NCBI GenBank assembly: GCA_964035545.1
Contig: OZ037772.1
Coordinates: forward strand, 6,912,389 to 6,976,388
Direction of reading: 5' to 3'
From: Bugula neritina
Taxonomy: Eukaryota > Bryozoa > Gymnolaemata > Cheilostomatida > Bugulidae
DNA length: 64,000 nt
The notes beneath the pieces were generated by a model. That model saw only the letters and a list, made by a program, of their open reading frames with translations. It was not told the origin of the DNA and searched no databases. Made by a program: the position numbers and the translations under genes. This document shows, in pieces, positions 14,608-27,460 of the stretch (the first letter of the stretch is position 1; the number at the start of each line of letters is the position of its first letter).

Positions 14608-14908
14608 GAGTTTAAACTTTAACATGATTTCTTTTCCATATTCTACTTGATTTCTTGTAAAATTTAGCTTTAAACTTATATATATTCTCTGGTGATGAGC
14701 TATTCATACTTTTTTTCCTACAGATTGTCCGTTTTAACGTTGATATTTCATTTCTTATTTAGTTTTATAAAACTATATAAATAATACTGACATCAACTAT
14801 GTAACAGAAAACAATGATGTGTATTTTTTGCAGTCTATATAGCTTGCTTATTTCTTCTCCAAAATTCTAAAACTACTCATCTATACTTCAAACTAAAACG
14901 TAATCAAG

Positions 14909-17900
14909 ATGGCTGCCCAGCAACTACCAGAATGGTATGAGTGTGGCTATTGTGTCTCTAGGAGGGATGACATGAGAGATCCAAGAAAGCTGCCTTGTCA
15001 GCATGTATTCTGTTTGAATTGTATTCAAGGACATTACAGCAAACATAGAACTGTGACTTGCCCTATTAAAACTTGTGGGTAAGTACTATGTACATACTGA
15101 TAATGTCTCTAAAGTATTTATGTCATAGTCATATTAATAACAAAAAAGTTTTTAGTTGTTTTTGCAAAACTGTGTTAAACTTGAGCTATACTTTGCAAAA
15201 GGCTAAAATATACTACCAAAAACATATAAGATTTAATTTTTCAGTGACATAGCAAATTCAATTTGTTTATACGGGTCAGAAAAATTTATATACTAGATTT
15301 TCTTTTCAACTATCCACATTAATCAATTTTAGAGAAGTGTATGACTCACTAGAGTTTGAGAGTTTACCAAAGGTTACCGTAGCAGCTGGTGACTCTATCA
15401 CTTTGTACTGTACAGCTCGTGAATGTCAAGGTCAAATAGCTACATGTCATTGTGTGACATGCAAAGACAATTTTTGTTCTCAGCATCAGCAGGTAAAATA
15501 ATATTCTCACTTTACCCCATTTTATATATAGGGCACAGAAAAAATAGTATTTAAAAACTATTTATAGTGCATTTTGATGAAGTGTTTGAGGTTATGGTTA
15601 TAATTTTGTAACAATGTTGAACGACCATGTTAAAACTTGAAGTTTGAAAGGTAACAGCAAATAAAAAAGTTTTTACGATACAGTTTTTCGTTTCCCATTT
15701 CACCTTTATAACAAAACATTGTTTACATAGAGAATTACTCATGACGGTTGTTTCAAAACTTATATAACTGACTAAATTTTTCAATATTCAATTCAGAGAA
15801 TTTTTTTCTCTTCCAAACGTATAAGAGTTATATTTTAACAATAAGCAAAGTTAGGTTGAGTCAATCAAACAGCACTTTTTACCCCTAATATCTTTATTCA
15901 AATTCTTTGCATATCAGCTAAAGCAAGTATCTTTTAGATGAAATTTGTTTTTTAATTTTAAATGAATGTTTAGCTTCTACAGCATATGATGCTTTAAGAG
16001 GTTTGAAGCAGAATACATCTTTGACAGAATTTGTTCTATTATTGAACGTGCACTAAGTTATAGTAAGTCATTGACCGCACATGACAATTACGCAGTGCAA
16101 ATTATACAATACACCTAATGTGTTAAGTGATCATATTATAAGTATAGCACAGGCGTTTAAAAAAGAAGTTTGATTTCTAACATCGTTACTAAAACTACCT
16201 CAGAAAATGTTATCTTATCATTCTAGGCACACAAAACACTTCACAATGATGTTCACAAAGTGGTGGACATTGATGTCTACAAGAAATCACCTGCTAGTTA
16301 TGATAAGCCGACATGTGAACAACATCAAGAGGTCCTAGTGAGAGCTTGCAAGAAATGTGATAAACTGATTTGCTTTGAGTGTGAGATTGACGGAGAAGAC
16401 TGCACAGGTAATATTTGGTAATTCACTGTTGAAAAATTGTTTCTAAAGAACACTTTTCACTGAGGTGTATCACTACATTCACAAAACTTCGAATAGATCA
16501 GTACGGGTGCTGATATGTATGTATTTGTGATTGCAGTTTGTATTAACTTATAGTTCTGGCTTCAATAGGTGCAACTGTTTTCAAACATTACAAAAAAAAA
16601 AATTTGCATAATGTGAAGCTTAAAATTGCAGTGATGCTGTAAACCACTCAGCTATCCTTTGTTTTCTAATGATATAATATGACAAGTTTTCACATGATCT
16701 TGTAAAGACAAAATGATCAAAAATTTAGTCCTCAAAATAAAAATGGTTTTGCTTGTCTTTTAAGATTAGTCAGTCATTTTATGTATCCTTGATGAAATTT
16801 CTCGAATTTTTGAACACTTATTTTATTTATTTTTTGATTATTACTCTTAATCACTTGATCAAGGCTCATACACTGTTGTTTTATAATTGAATAGTATTTT
16901 CCAGTTTCAACATCTGACTGAACAAAAACTAATTCAACACTTGAGAGTCTATATTGTTGTTGATTGGTTATAGCAAATGTAGAGTTTATTCTAAACTATA
17001 ATGTACAATGCAATGGGCTACTCAAATGTATGATTAAACAACAATTTAGTAAACGTATAAGAGATAACTGCTGCCCGATCCTAATTTAATTAAATGATAA
17101 TTGTGACTTACAATTTAAAATAACTTAGTACCCCGGAAAAGTTCCTATTGAATTTTGACTCAATAGAAAGTCAAGTTATTGTATGATCAATAAATCTGCA
17201 TTAATATAACAGGGAACTATTTTATTTTGGTGCTTACCGAAAGCAAACTTTGCTTTGTGAAACTTACATTATGTAATCAAATCAAAATTTTAGATCAAGA
17301 GAGACATGACTTTAAATCTCTCACATCATTGAGAGAAGAAGTAAATATTTACCTCGCGAGTCAGCTGAGTGTAATTGTTGAAAAGATTACTAAGATATGT
17401 TCTTTGAACAAGAAGGTGTGGAATGATCTTGATGATCAAGAAGAGAAGTGTTCAGATGTCATAAGAGAGATAGAGACAATTAGAAATGAAATGGTGAGTT
17501 TGTCAGTTAACTGTCTGTTACATATCATTGCTTGTTTTAAGTCTCATCACAATCATCACAGAATTATTTACAATATTCAATCAGTTGGTATATTGAAATT
17601 ACCTGGAAACCACAACCATCATCGCAATTATTTTCATGTTGATGAGAGCAGTCAACAAACTAGTTGTATAGTAATTGTATAAATTAGATTTTGGTTTGTT
17701 CGAAAAGGAAAATATTTGAAGACATGCAGAGTATGTAATATCACATCAGTTTTTTATTTTGAGAGTAATAAGCAAAGGAATTGTCTTTCAATTCGTTTCT
17801 GAGTTGAGCATTTTTTACAGAAAATCAGAAGTTACTTTCTTACAAGTGCTGCGGATAAAAATAAATTTAAGTTATTTAAGGTTCAAATATTTTTTAACAT

Positions 17901-20141
17901 GACAGCTATATAATGTTCTTATCTGAGCTTTCAATGTTTACATATTGAGCTGAACCATTCTGATTTTAGATCCAAAAAATAACCAATGAGAGTCAAAAGC
18001 TGATTGACAGAGTTACTAATCACAAAGAAGAAGTGACCAATCAGGTGGAAAATTTCTACAACAAGCTGATGCTGAAGAAAGATGAGTTGGAGAAAACACA
18101 AGCTGAGGTGCATCGTCTGCTGAAAGATGGTCATGTGACTGAGAAGATCAGACAGAAGAAGAGAGTAACAGAAGAGATGAACAGACATGATGCAGATAAA
18201 CTAGATCGATGTGAACTTGTTGATCCACCAACTGTAATAAATACAGGTTTGTGATGTTTTTATTTGAAAATAGATTGGCTATAACAATCAGATAACATCT
18301 GCCAGTTAGTTGGCTCTCTCAAAATGATGACTTAGCAAACTTTATTACAGTAGATTATAAACAATAAAGTAGTATGTATCCTATATCACTACCTACATAG
18401 AATTATATGCTGTGAGCAGCAAATTACATTCGCACACTATATATGCTGAAAGATCATAATTATTTCTCAAAGAAGCTGCTAGAGACCTACGACTGTTAAA
18501 ATTACAGTATCAATAAATAATTATTCTTCATTTGTATGACAATTAAGCACCATACTCATGCAACGTGTGTTAAATTAATACTTTATAACGAACCATTACA
18601 TGCATTACTATGTTATACTATATAATATGTGCACACATATGTCACACATATATACATGCATCCATACACACATGCATACATACTGTATATACACATATAC
18701 ATGGCATGCATATATATATGCATGCATATATACAAGCATGCATGTTATATGCATGCATATTATATGCACATATAACATGCATAAATTACACATATGGACA
18801 TAAATAATCTTTATAGTAATAATACAGGCATATATATAAGCAAAAATATACAAAACTTGTAGCAATTACCTCAAATAGTCATCTAGTTTTTTAGTCATAT
18901 AGGTTTATGCTGATTGGAATAAAATTAGGAAACATTTGCGAAAAATAAATGCTTTCTAATAAAAGTTGATTTCTAATAGTTGTACTAAATGACTAACCAT
19001 ATATCATCTTACAGGTCAAAACGCAAGTAGACTACTGAATGTCAGTCTAGTAACAGTTCCTTCTTCACTGACATTCATATATGAACATGAGACAAGTGGG
19101 TGGTGTTACTCAGTCAATCACAGACAAAATGGTGACATACTCATAGGTACTGGAAATGGAATACAGTTACTGAGTAGAGATGGTAATGAGCTGAGAGAAT
19201 ACAGTACAAGTGTGAAGAGAGTATCAGGAGTGATTGAGACTCCTCAGAATGTCTTCATTCTACACAGAGAAGGTGACGTATCTAAGGTAGAGATGTGTTT
19301 AACTGGTGACATCACAAAGAGACAACAACTGTTTCAGTTTGATAGAACAAATAACATTGGACCAGTAATGGCAGTCTCTGACAGATATGTTGTGGTGGAT
19401 CATCCAGATACTAAGCAGCTGATCATCTATGACTTTATCACTAAACAGACAGAGACTATTCATCCTGATGTGTATCCACGTGGTCTACACTTTCTACCAG
19501 ATAGTCATCTGCTATCTGGTGGTGGAGATAAATTGATAAAGTACAAAGTAGAGAATAGAAAGCTGACTACAGTTTGGACATGTGATGGTGTAACAGATGG
19601 ATACAGTGTCTGCACAGATTCTAATGGTCTCATCTATGTTTCTGGACAAAGCTTGAAGTCGCTTTACATCATTTCTCCATCAGGTACGGTTGCTTAAGCA
19701 TGTGTATGTTGTGAGTAGAAAACTCCAAATATATTTTTAGAGTTCTTCAGAGGTGTTAGAAATTTCTAAAAAATTAGCAAAACAAATATTGAAAGTTTCT
19801 GCAGTACTGTTTCTGCTGCATCAAATTACTGTCTCCATAATATAGTCACATTGCTGGAATCTAAGTTTGTGTATCCCCACATTTTTTCACATAATTTACA
19901 AACCTTGTCTATAAATTATGAAGTAAATTGAGTGCACTTTGATATTTTTTTAAACCTTCCAGTTAACTTTGTTCCCAAGGCAGTGTATATTTTTAAATAT
20001 TTGACAGGCGTTATTCTCAAGACACTGACTCATGATAAGTTACCAACTTGTTTTGCTGGAGTACCGAGTATCAGAGATGGAATACTGGCTGTACCTGGTT
20101 GGGGAGACAACAAATTGTATCTTTTTGAAATAGAAACCTAA
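14909..20141 (+). CDS. TRIM-like protein gene 2: RING, two B-boxes, coiled coil, beta-propeller (596 aa)
   Basis: Seven coding exons with GT-AG junctions and continuous phase: 14909-15078, 15333-15492, 16227-16407, 17294-17493, 17970-18246, 19015-19683, 20008-20141; total 1791 bp. Residues about 10-57 form a RING finger (YECGYC, then CQHVFCLNC and CPIKTC). Residues 57-110 hold a B-box1-like zinc site (CTARECQ, CVTCKDNFCSQH). Residues 111-170 hold B-box2 (PTCEQHQ, CKKCDKLICFECE). Residues 171-329 are coiled coil. Residues 330-596 are an NHL/WD-like propeller with recurring strands (MAVSDRYVVV, GLHFLPD, LTTVWTCDG). The start codon is the Met of MAAQQLPEWYECGYC, shared with gene 3. The TRIM order predicts a cytoplasmic RING E3 ubiquitin ligase that oligomerises through the coiled coil and binds targets by the propeller; the target is unknown. 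This is the one intact full-length copy in the window. Confidence 0.93.
18600..18805. repeat. alternating purine-pyrimidine low-complexity tract
   Basis: Irregular runs of TGCATGCA, CATATA and ACACATA in the intron between coiled coil 2 and the propeller of gene 2. Open frames here (Tyr/His/Cys/Met-rich) follow from the composition and are not genes. Confidence 0.85.
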
Positions 20142-21600
20142 GTAATGCGCTAAGCCTATGTTGGACTTGATTGTTAATATATGTTCCACATTTTACATTC
20201 TCATTCTATTGTTTAACATTTGGATTTAATGGGATGATATTTTGTTCTTATAACTACAATATATTCTAAATGAAATGACTTTTCACAAGTCTGACAACAC
20301 TTTTTTAAACGACCCATATAATGGATGTGATTTCATAAACTCTTCAGCAGTCACAGAAACCATTTTCAGTATGATTCTTACCCATAGTACAAATCCTGAT
20401 AAACTCATATTCAATACTATCTAAGTTATTGTGTTTGTGAAATTGCTTTAAATTGTATTTAGGTTGAGCTTAATCAGAGTTGGTTACCAGAATAATTATT
20501 ACTCTAATATATAATTTTTGCATATATATTATGCTATCTAACTATATTAAACTAATATTGGGAAGTTGCCTGTTTATAGCATAACATCAAAGCATGTACA
20601 CATATTATATTATATTAATAATAAAAATTATACTATATAGCACTCTATTATACTATATAACAGTATATTTGTTATAATTATTTACTTTTCAACTGAAGTC
20701 GAAGCTTTTTCACAAAAAGCTGCTTTAACACTTAACGAAAATAAAAAGGAATAAAACACACAAGTTTAAAGCTAGTTATGTGGCCAATAATAATTTTCAC
20801 TGAGCTCGCTAAAACTATAGTATGTGTTTGCAAATAGTTCTTGTTTTAACTTATATAATGTTTGCAACTGTTTATTGCTGCATGTAAATGTTTTTTATGT
20901 AAATTTATAAAAGATATTTATAAAATATTGTAGCTTATCTATACACACTGTTTTAACATCCAATACTAACCGTTTCACAATCTATAATGATATATGCGAT
21001 TGCATACAACCAAATTCTTAAATAATGAATACGTAATGATCAGCAAGACTCGCATAGAAGTTTTTTAAGACAATAATCGAGCAGAAAAAAGTGGCCAGTT
21101 ACTATGACATGGTGTGAAAAATTGTGATGCTTTTTATAACATATTGCACAAAAAACACTCAGTAATTGTCATTATGCTATATAAACTTTTTTATAACTTC
21201 CTATATCTCAATAACTGTATAATTATAACATGAGAGCATAACTGCTATAATTTTGGAGGTTATATATCACTAACGACATTCAAACTGGTTGACCTACGTA
21301 TAATAATCAATAGTGCTTAATAATACAAAACCTAGACAATTCTTATAACACATTGTGAGACGTTATTGTTGATTAGGTCTTTTATCACACACTCTATACC
21401 AGGTTAAAATAATTTTTCATGGAAAAAAAGCAGCGTAAATGTATGTGTATACATGAAAGTGTTAAACCAATCCTAAAGTGATGAACATTAAGCAAATAAT
21501 AATATATAACAAAGTTGTTGAAACATGATGTTCTATATTTATCACCACATGCTTATTTGATATACAATATTATTATTGATCCCAGCTATTGGCTATATTG
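20142..21600 (+). repeat. 3' flank of gene 2, paralogous to the gene 1 flank and array blocks
   Basis: No gene. It shares long similarity with 4750-5900, for example 'aatcagagttggttaccag' and 'aagcatgtacacatattat'. It ends with the 'atcaccacatgcttatt' block that starts the units upstream of gene 2. The similarity stops near 21590 at a triplicated 'ggctatatt'. This gives the right edge of the duplicated segment and shows that gene 1 and gene 2 units were copied with their flanks. Confidence 0.75.
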
Positions 21601-21995
21601 GCTATATTGGCTATAAAAGCCTATTTTTTTAATGTTCAAGTGCAATAGTGACTGTTTCAATGCTCTTGCTTTTGGTATAGAAAGCTAGTCCCATACAATT
21701 GTAACAATAGCATAATTTATGTTGGTTAAAAATATGTAGCCATTATAGCTAGCTATTTTATCCAAATGTGTAACATATGGTTAATCTAGAAAATTCACCT
21801 TCTGATTTATGTTGTTTTTACAAAATACATTGCTGTTTTTTATTTAAAGTTTGACAAATTTTCTAAGTAGACTTTATTTTATTTAGCTCTGGTTAAAGTA
21901 CACTTTGAAATTTTTAATTCTTTAAAATTAAAGAGACTGTGACAATCTTAGGGACCAAGGTGTTGCACATCAAGAAAGATTATAGAAAAAACAAA

Positions 21996-23293
21996 ATGGC
22001 AGACCAGGACATACCTCCAGAACTAAAGAGCAGATGCAAAGCATTTAAAGGCATGCCTTCCTTCATAAGTGTGAGAGATATTGTGGCTTTCATTGTAGGT
22101 ATAAGGTAAGACCTTACGTATTTAAACTTTGTGATTAGTAAACTTTGGTTCATTAGAACAAAGAGCTGGCTTAATGTGATTGGAACTTTAGATTTTGCTG
22201 GACAAAACGTTATATATAGATGTTATAACATGGGTAGAGTATAGGCACTTAATGTAGCTCTAATTATAGATGTATTTAAAACTTATTACTACAAAAAGCC
22301 TTATACTAAATAAAGTTTATTTTTTCAATGATAACTTATATGTTTCATTAGTTCTTGAGCGGGACATAGGTTTTAGACCCAGTCTTAAAGTTCATGTGAC
22401 ACACATGTACCATCTACATAATTTCAAATATATCGCTATATTAGCACACTGATATTTAAAAAAAAATTAGCAACTAATTAATTTTGGTCTTTAGCATAGA
22501 AAGAGAAGTAACAAAAGAACTTGAAGCTTTTATCTTCAGTAAAATGCGCATTGATTGTGACCTGAAAAGAAGATGTCTGGATCCAGTGTTACAAGATTAT
22601 GGTGAGAGTTTCACCTGACTTCTGTTTACAGATAAGATAGTTTAATGTGAATAATATGCAGTTTAATTGACATTGTTATAGTCTCACCCAAAACATGCCT
22701 GTAGTGCTTTTTATAAACTAACAATATGTTTCGGTATAGTATATGTTATAGAGATATGTGAATTCAGCTGCTGTGTAACTTGCCATATAACTTGGTAGAA
22801 TAATTTAATTATAAGTGTGAAGGAAGATTGATATTAGTGTATGCATGCTTTAGTTGGCCATTCAAAGTTGTTCAAAGATGGTGAAAATATAATTATTATT
22901 ATTATTCTTTTTCACAGTATATTGTTTCAGCAACACTGATAAGAAGGCAGGTATATTACAATACTGTGAAAGACTACTTAGTTGATAAATTAGAAAAGGG
23001 AGGCCGTGATGGTACCAGCTTTGAATCTGTGTGGATTACAATTATTAGAGACCTTTTGTATGATGCCTCAATTGACCAATCATCACCCTGCTCTAAAGAT
23101 GATGCAGCAATGATGGTATAAGCTAGCATTTACAAATTTAGAAAAAATCATGTTAATTTAGTTTGCAGATAATAAGAAATTTTCATAGCAGAGCTCTAAA
23201 AACAATTGTTTATGAAACAGATATCTCACCATATATACAGTAAAGGTTTTAATATGCTTTTATAAAACAGATTCGGTGCCTATAACTATGTTT

Positions 23294-23375
<82 letters not shown>

Positions 23376-24939
23376 TTTTCTTAAGATATTGACACTTGGT
23401 GGAGATGTAGTAAAGGAGTATTTAGCAGACGCTGTTAGTCCAAAGAGTAGAGAAGCTGAAAAAGCTGCCAATCTGTTTCACTGCCTGATTGAAGCTTCAT
23501 ATAAATTGAACCCTAACTTAGGTGAACAATGTGTGAGTGATCCATAACATGTTTATTGAATAATACAATATATATCACTTGGGTTAAACGATATTATATA
23601 ATTTTTGATATTAACTGAATGTAATTCTTTGAAAGTTGACCTAATATTTTAGTATTCTTTGTTTAGCTGATGTGGATAAAGTCCTATAGAAGCTTGATAA
23701 GAAGTGATCGAGAAGTCCTGCCACATCTTTACAAGAGGTTCGTGAAGAATCTACTAGCAAGAGATCAACACACACCAAGCAGTATTAGTCATACTTCTCT
23801 GGCACCTGACCAAGAACCAGAAAAGCTGACAAACTCTTCCGTGGGGCCGTTCAATTGTTCATTTGCTCAGAAAAATGCAAACACAGTTTTTCCAGCAAAT
23901 CTTACAAACAAGAATGTTGACTCACTGAGCAACTCCCCTGTAAGTCCTTTATCAGAGTTATAATTAAAAAATTTATCATATCATGAATTCGGAAGTCATC
24001 AAATTACTTTGCTTTGAAAAAAATTTGGTCTCTTGTCTGAATGTTATGTTTATTCAACACAAAGGAGCGAGAGATCTTGCAAATGATGCAAACTTGCAAA
24101 TCCATGTAAAAGATAGAACCAAATTGTAAATAACTTCAGAACTGATTTGTTTGCTTTGAAAGTCCAACTCCAACTCTAAAAGGATTGACTTCAAAATCAC
24201 TGCCTATACCAACAATTATAAAAATGATTCATACTCATAGGACCTCTTTTTCTCTAATGGCACATTTATCAACTTATATTTATTTAGCAATACTAATATA
24301 ATTTAAAATTTGCCTAAACTGCATGGTTAAACATGTTTTCACTTATTTATAGTTTTATTAAGCATCAACAACTTTCTTCTGCTTTTTAATTTTTACCAGA
24401 TTTCTAAGACTGTGTCTGACATTAGCAAAGACTCTAAACTGGTTTCTGGATCCAAAAGAAAGTCCACTTATACAATTATTGAAGACAATGTAAAACCTCC
24501 TAAAAGGAGAGCAGAAAGCTCCAATGCAGACTCTAAAAAATTTCTTGAGCAACCTGGTTTTTCTCAGATGGAAGTTACATGCACAAACAACCCAATCACA
24601 CTGAAAACAAAAATTGTTGCAAGTAACCTTTGTAACACACCCTCTAGTTATACTGCTCCACAAGCTAGTACTGAAAGTGTTCCATGTACACCAGAAATAT
24701 TGACCATTCAGTCTCACACGCCAGCATCCACTGTAAATGCAATAACAAAAGACGAGTCAGAAGAGCATGATGTGATCAGATTAGATGATGATGACTGGGA
24801 AAGGATGCAGGATCTTATACCAATAGCCATGAACTTGCCAACAGAAAGTATGGATGATTTGCTTAACTATGTGGGACTAGTCTTTGATGACATGGTTTTA
24901 TCTTTTGACTTTGCCGCTCTGTTAGATTCAAGTGACTAA
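21996..24939 (+). CDS. unrecognised 453-aa protein, helical N-terminal half, NLS-like motif and acidic C terminus
   Basis: Six exons with compatible phases: 21996-22105, 22495-22601, 22931-23115, 23386-23532, 23667-23939, 24400-24939 (total 1362 bp, stop included). I do not recognise the family. Residues 1 to about 215 are predicted mostly helical (REVTKELEAFIFSKM, YNTVKDYLVDKLEKG, EAEKAANLFHCLIEA), like an alpha-helical repeat or adaptor domain. A Ser/Thr/Asn/Pro-rich linker follows, with a basic cluster PPKRRAE near residue 295 that could be a nuclear localisation signal. The C terminus is acidic with bulky hydrophobics (DDDDWERM, ESMDDLLNYVGLVFDD), as in many activation domains. For exon 3 a second acceptor 13 bases upstream would cause an early stop, so the downstream AG was chosen. 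It lies between the plus-strand TRIM block and the PDZ gene. The nuclear adaptor idea is inference. Confidence 0.78.
23296..23367. repeat. (TA)n microsatellite beside a splice acceptor
   Basis: About 36 TA units followed directly by a poly-T tract and TTAAG, the acceptor of the exon at 23386. The microsatellite sits immediately upstream of the polypyrimidine tract. Confidence 0.95.
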
Positions 24940-25353
24940 CTTTTGCACCAGAAAAAAAATAATACTGTCATTTAGTTTTGTACAAGGAGTTTAATATTTT
25001 AATGACTCATTTTATAGTTTTTTTATTTTACAGTTGCTAGATTTAGTTGGGTATAAATAGGTTCTATCTCGTGCCTTACAGCGTACTTAATTGCTGAAAT
25101 TGAAAGTTTTTATATAACTTACTTTGTAACAGCTTTTTAACTCAGCTATATTTTAATTTAATTGTTTTCTAATTTTATTATTGGCTGAACATTTAGTTTC
25201 ACTAATTTGAGTAGCAAAGTTTATATACAAACCTAACGCTTTATCTGCTAAATTACTAAACAATAGGCATGAGGATGTATAGCAAAAGTTATTTTTATTG
25301 TTTTATTTATTATATTTTGATTTCAATTTATATTCACCCCACTAAAAAATAAA
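24940..25353 (+). terminator. 3' UTR and candidate polyadenylation signal of the 453-aa gene
   Basis: AT-rich sequence after the stop codon, with AATAAA at about 25348-25353 followed by T-rich sequence. No other feature is visible up to the PDZ gene. Confidence 0.5.
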
Positions 25354-25721
25354 AAGCTATTAAATTTAAAATATTGTCTGTTTAATTATCTGTTACCGCG
25401 AGTCATAACTTTACAGAAACGTAGGTTTATATGATCCTGCATGTTTCTGCCATCAAAGCAATTTGAAAAAAAGAACATTATGAAACATTGTTCTAAAACT
25501 TGTACACTCCAAACTGAAAGCTAATATAGCTTTGGAGGCAGTTTTAAATTATGCTTTTATTTATTTAGATTTATTCCATTTTATTGTTCACAATAGCTGT
25601 TTTTATTTTTGTCAAGATACACTCAAAACGTACACAAATTATAAGATTATAATATATTTATATCAACGGCAAATACTTGATAACATTATAGGAGCATATG
25701 ACAGAGCATTACTATATGAGT

Positions 25722-27165
25722 TCAATAGTAGCTGTCATACTGTACTATATTTGAGGGTGGGTTCTGTCTCGTAACATTGACTGGCCAAGGATAGCCTGTG
25801 TTCTGTGTGGGATAGCTGTTAACTGGTGGACTGTATCCATTGATTGTTGGACCATAGTCTATGGGGCTTGTAGCTGGCATTCCCATATCCTGCTGTACTT
25901 GTTGGGCACGTTGTACATTAAATTTGATTGGTCCATTTGGTCTATAGTTAGCCAATGGATCATCGGTCCTGTGATGTAAGAATACAACTTTATAACATTA
26001 TAACATTTATAAACATTTGAATGAAAAAAAGTGAATTCACATTGTAGGTTGTGCAAACACTAAATGTATATTTCAATGTTGTTTTAAGGGCATATAAATC
26101 CACAATACACAACCAGTACAGTAGCTAGAGTTCAGTTCTATAAAAAATCACATCTCACCAATATTTAAATGCATGTACTAAAAAGTTATCTGCTCTTGTA
26201 CTACAATGTTTATTATTATCATTTATGTGCAGCTGCGAATAATTATGAATTATTTTATAGCTTTCAACTGGCATATGTAGGAAATTTAATAGATATCCCC
26301 TTTTATCTCACTAAGCTACAGTTCTAAAAACCTTACTGTCTGACATAGTAAAATACTAGATTTAACCTACGAATTCATTAAATTTGGCCATTTTGTTTCT
26401 ATACACACATGACAAGAACCACCAAACATTGATTCAAGCTACACTATTCCCATGACCTGCAGAGTTTTGTGAAAAAGTCAGCCATGACTTATAAAGGAAA
26501 TACTGCATGCAAGTAGAAACTTCCAGAAGCAATATGATATGTAATAGGAGTCGTGTGCTGTTCTAGTTTGATTATTGAAAGAGCACAACTCCTGTCTCAA
26601 ATACTTGCCTTCTTAAAGTAAACACAACTTGATCTCCACTCTGTCTTATCAGTTTTTCCGCTTCTTTGTGGGTCATGTTAGCTGTGGGTATGTTGTTGAT
26701 TGCTAAGATATCATCATTTGCTCTTAAGCTACGGGCTGCTGGTGACCCTGGGGTGACCTTGAAAAAATTATTGAGTAACAAACATTGGGCCACCAGAATA
26801 TATGGATTATGTTTACATTTGAAGAGCATTGCAGTTGCGGTTATGATGTAATGAAGGCAAGTTTTAAACTTAGCAACGAAAAGGGTATTAGATAACTGTA
26901 TATAACTGTAATAAAAAGTTGCTGCAGTATTGTGCTATAGTACTGTATTCACTATATTTAGATTACCTAATTAGCTAATGGATAGATAATACCCACAACT
27001 ATGCAAGGTATTCAGCAGCTACATGTATATGTGTATATCTGTTCTAATATGCAGTATAGCTTAATTGGGAGGCAGGTCATATTGTGTACTGACTATATAA
27101 AGATATCATTACTATATGCATTCTCTATGTTTAAGCACAATAGTCTAATGTACAGTGTGCATATG

Positions 27166-27219
<54 letters not shown>

Positions 27220-27424
27220 GTATTGATACAATTTTGGATATAAAAATAAACTTAGATCTTCATATTATTGACTACAATATTGTTTCACGTAGTGTAAGCT
27301 ACGATCATCAGGTCGTTGTGTGAAGATCTAAGTTTATTTTTATATCCAAAATTGTATCAATACCAAATATAAATACTCTATTTTTTGAAATATTGAGTTC
27401 TTTTGATTCATTTTTAATTATAAA

Positions 27425-27460
<36 letters not shown>

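Larger units (their letters stand above)
4749..14760 (+). repeat. tandem array of duplicated TRIM-gene flanks
   Basis: No coding exon seen. Several blocks recur. The 3'-flank block (4750-5900) matches 20150-21340 downstream of gene 2. A block ending near the words 'ggttgacctacattcaa' recurs at about 5860, 8590, 9790, 10530, 12700, 13140 and 21290. A block starting near 'cacagctaggagacgag' recurs at about 10100, 11340 and 13430. Longer units at about 7235-8640, 11365-12720 and 13460-14760 share sequence throughout and each ends with the same promoter/5' exon-like segment. Spacing is about 4.1 kb between the first two units and 2.1 kb between the last two. It reads as unequal-crossover products of the region upstream of gene 2, interrupted by TIR element copy B. 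A stretch of about 600 bases at 10680-11290 has no partner that I can see. Confidence 0.75.

Noticed and set aside
4749-14760. Regular repeats as a CRISPR array or satellite
   Set aside because: Units are kilobases long, diverged and irregularly spaced. They are segmental duplications of gene flanks.
24358-24717. 119-residue minus-strand frame
   Set aside because: Antisense to the last exon of the 453-aa gene, with no supporting splice sites or domain.
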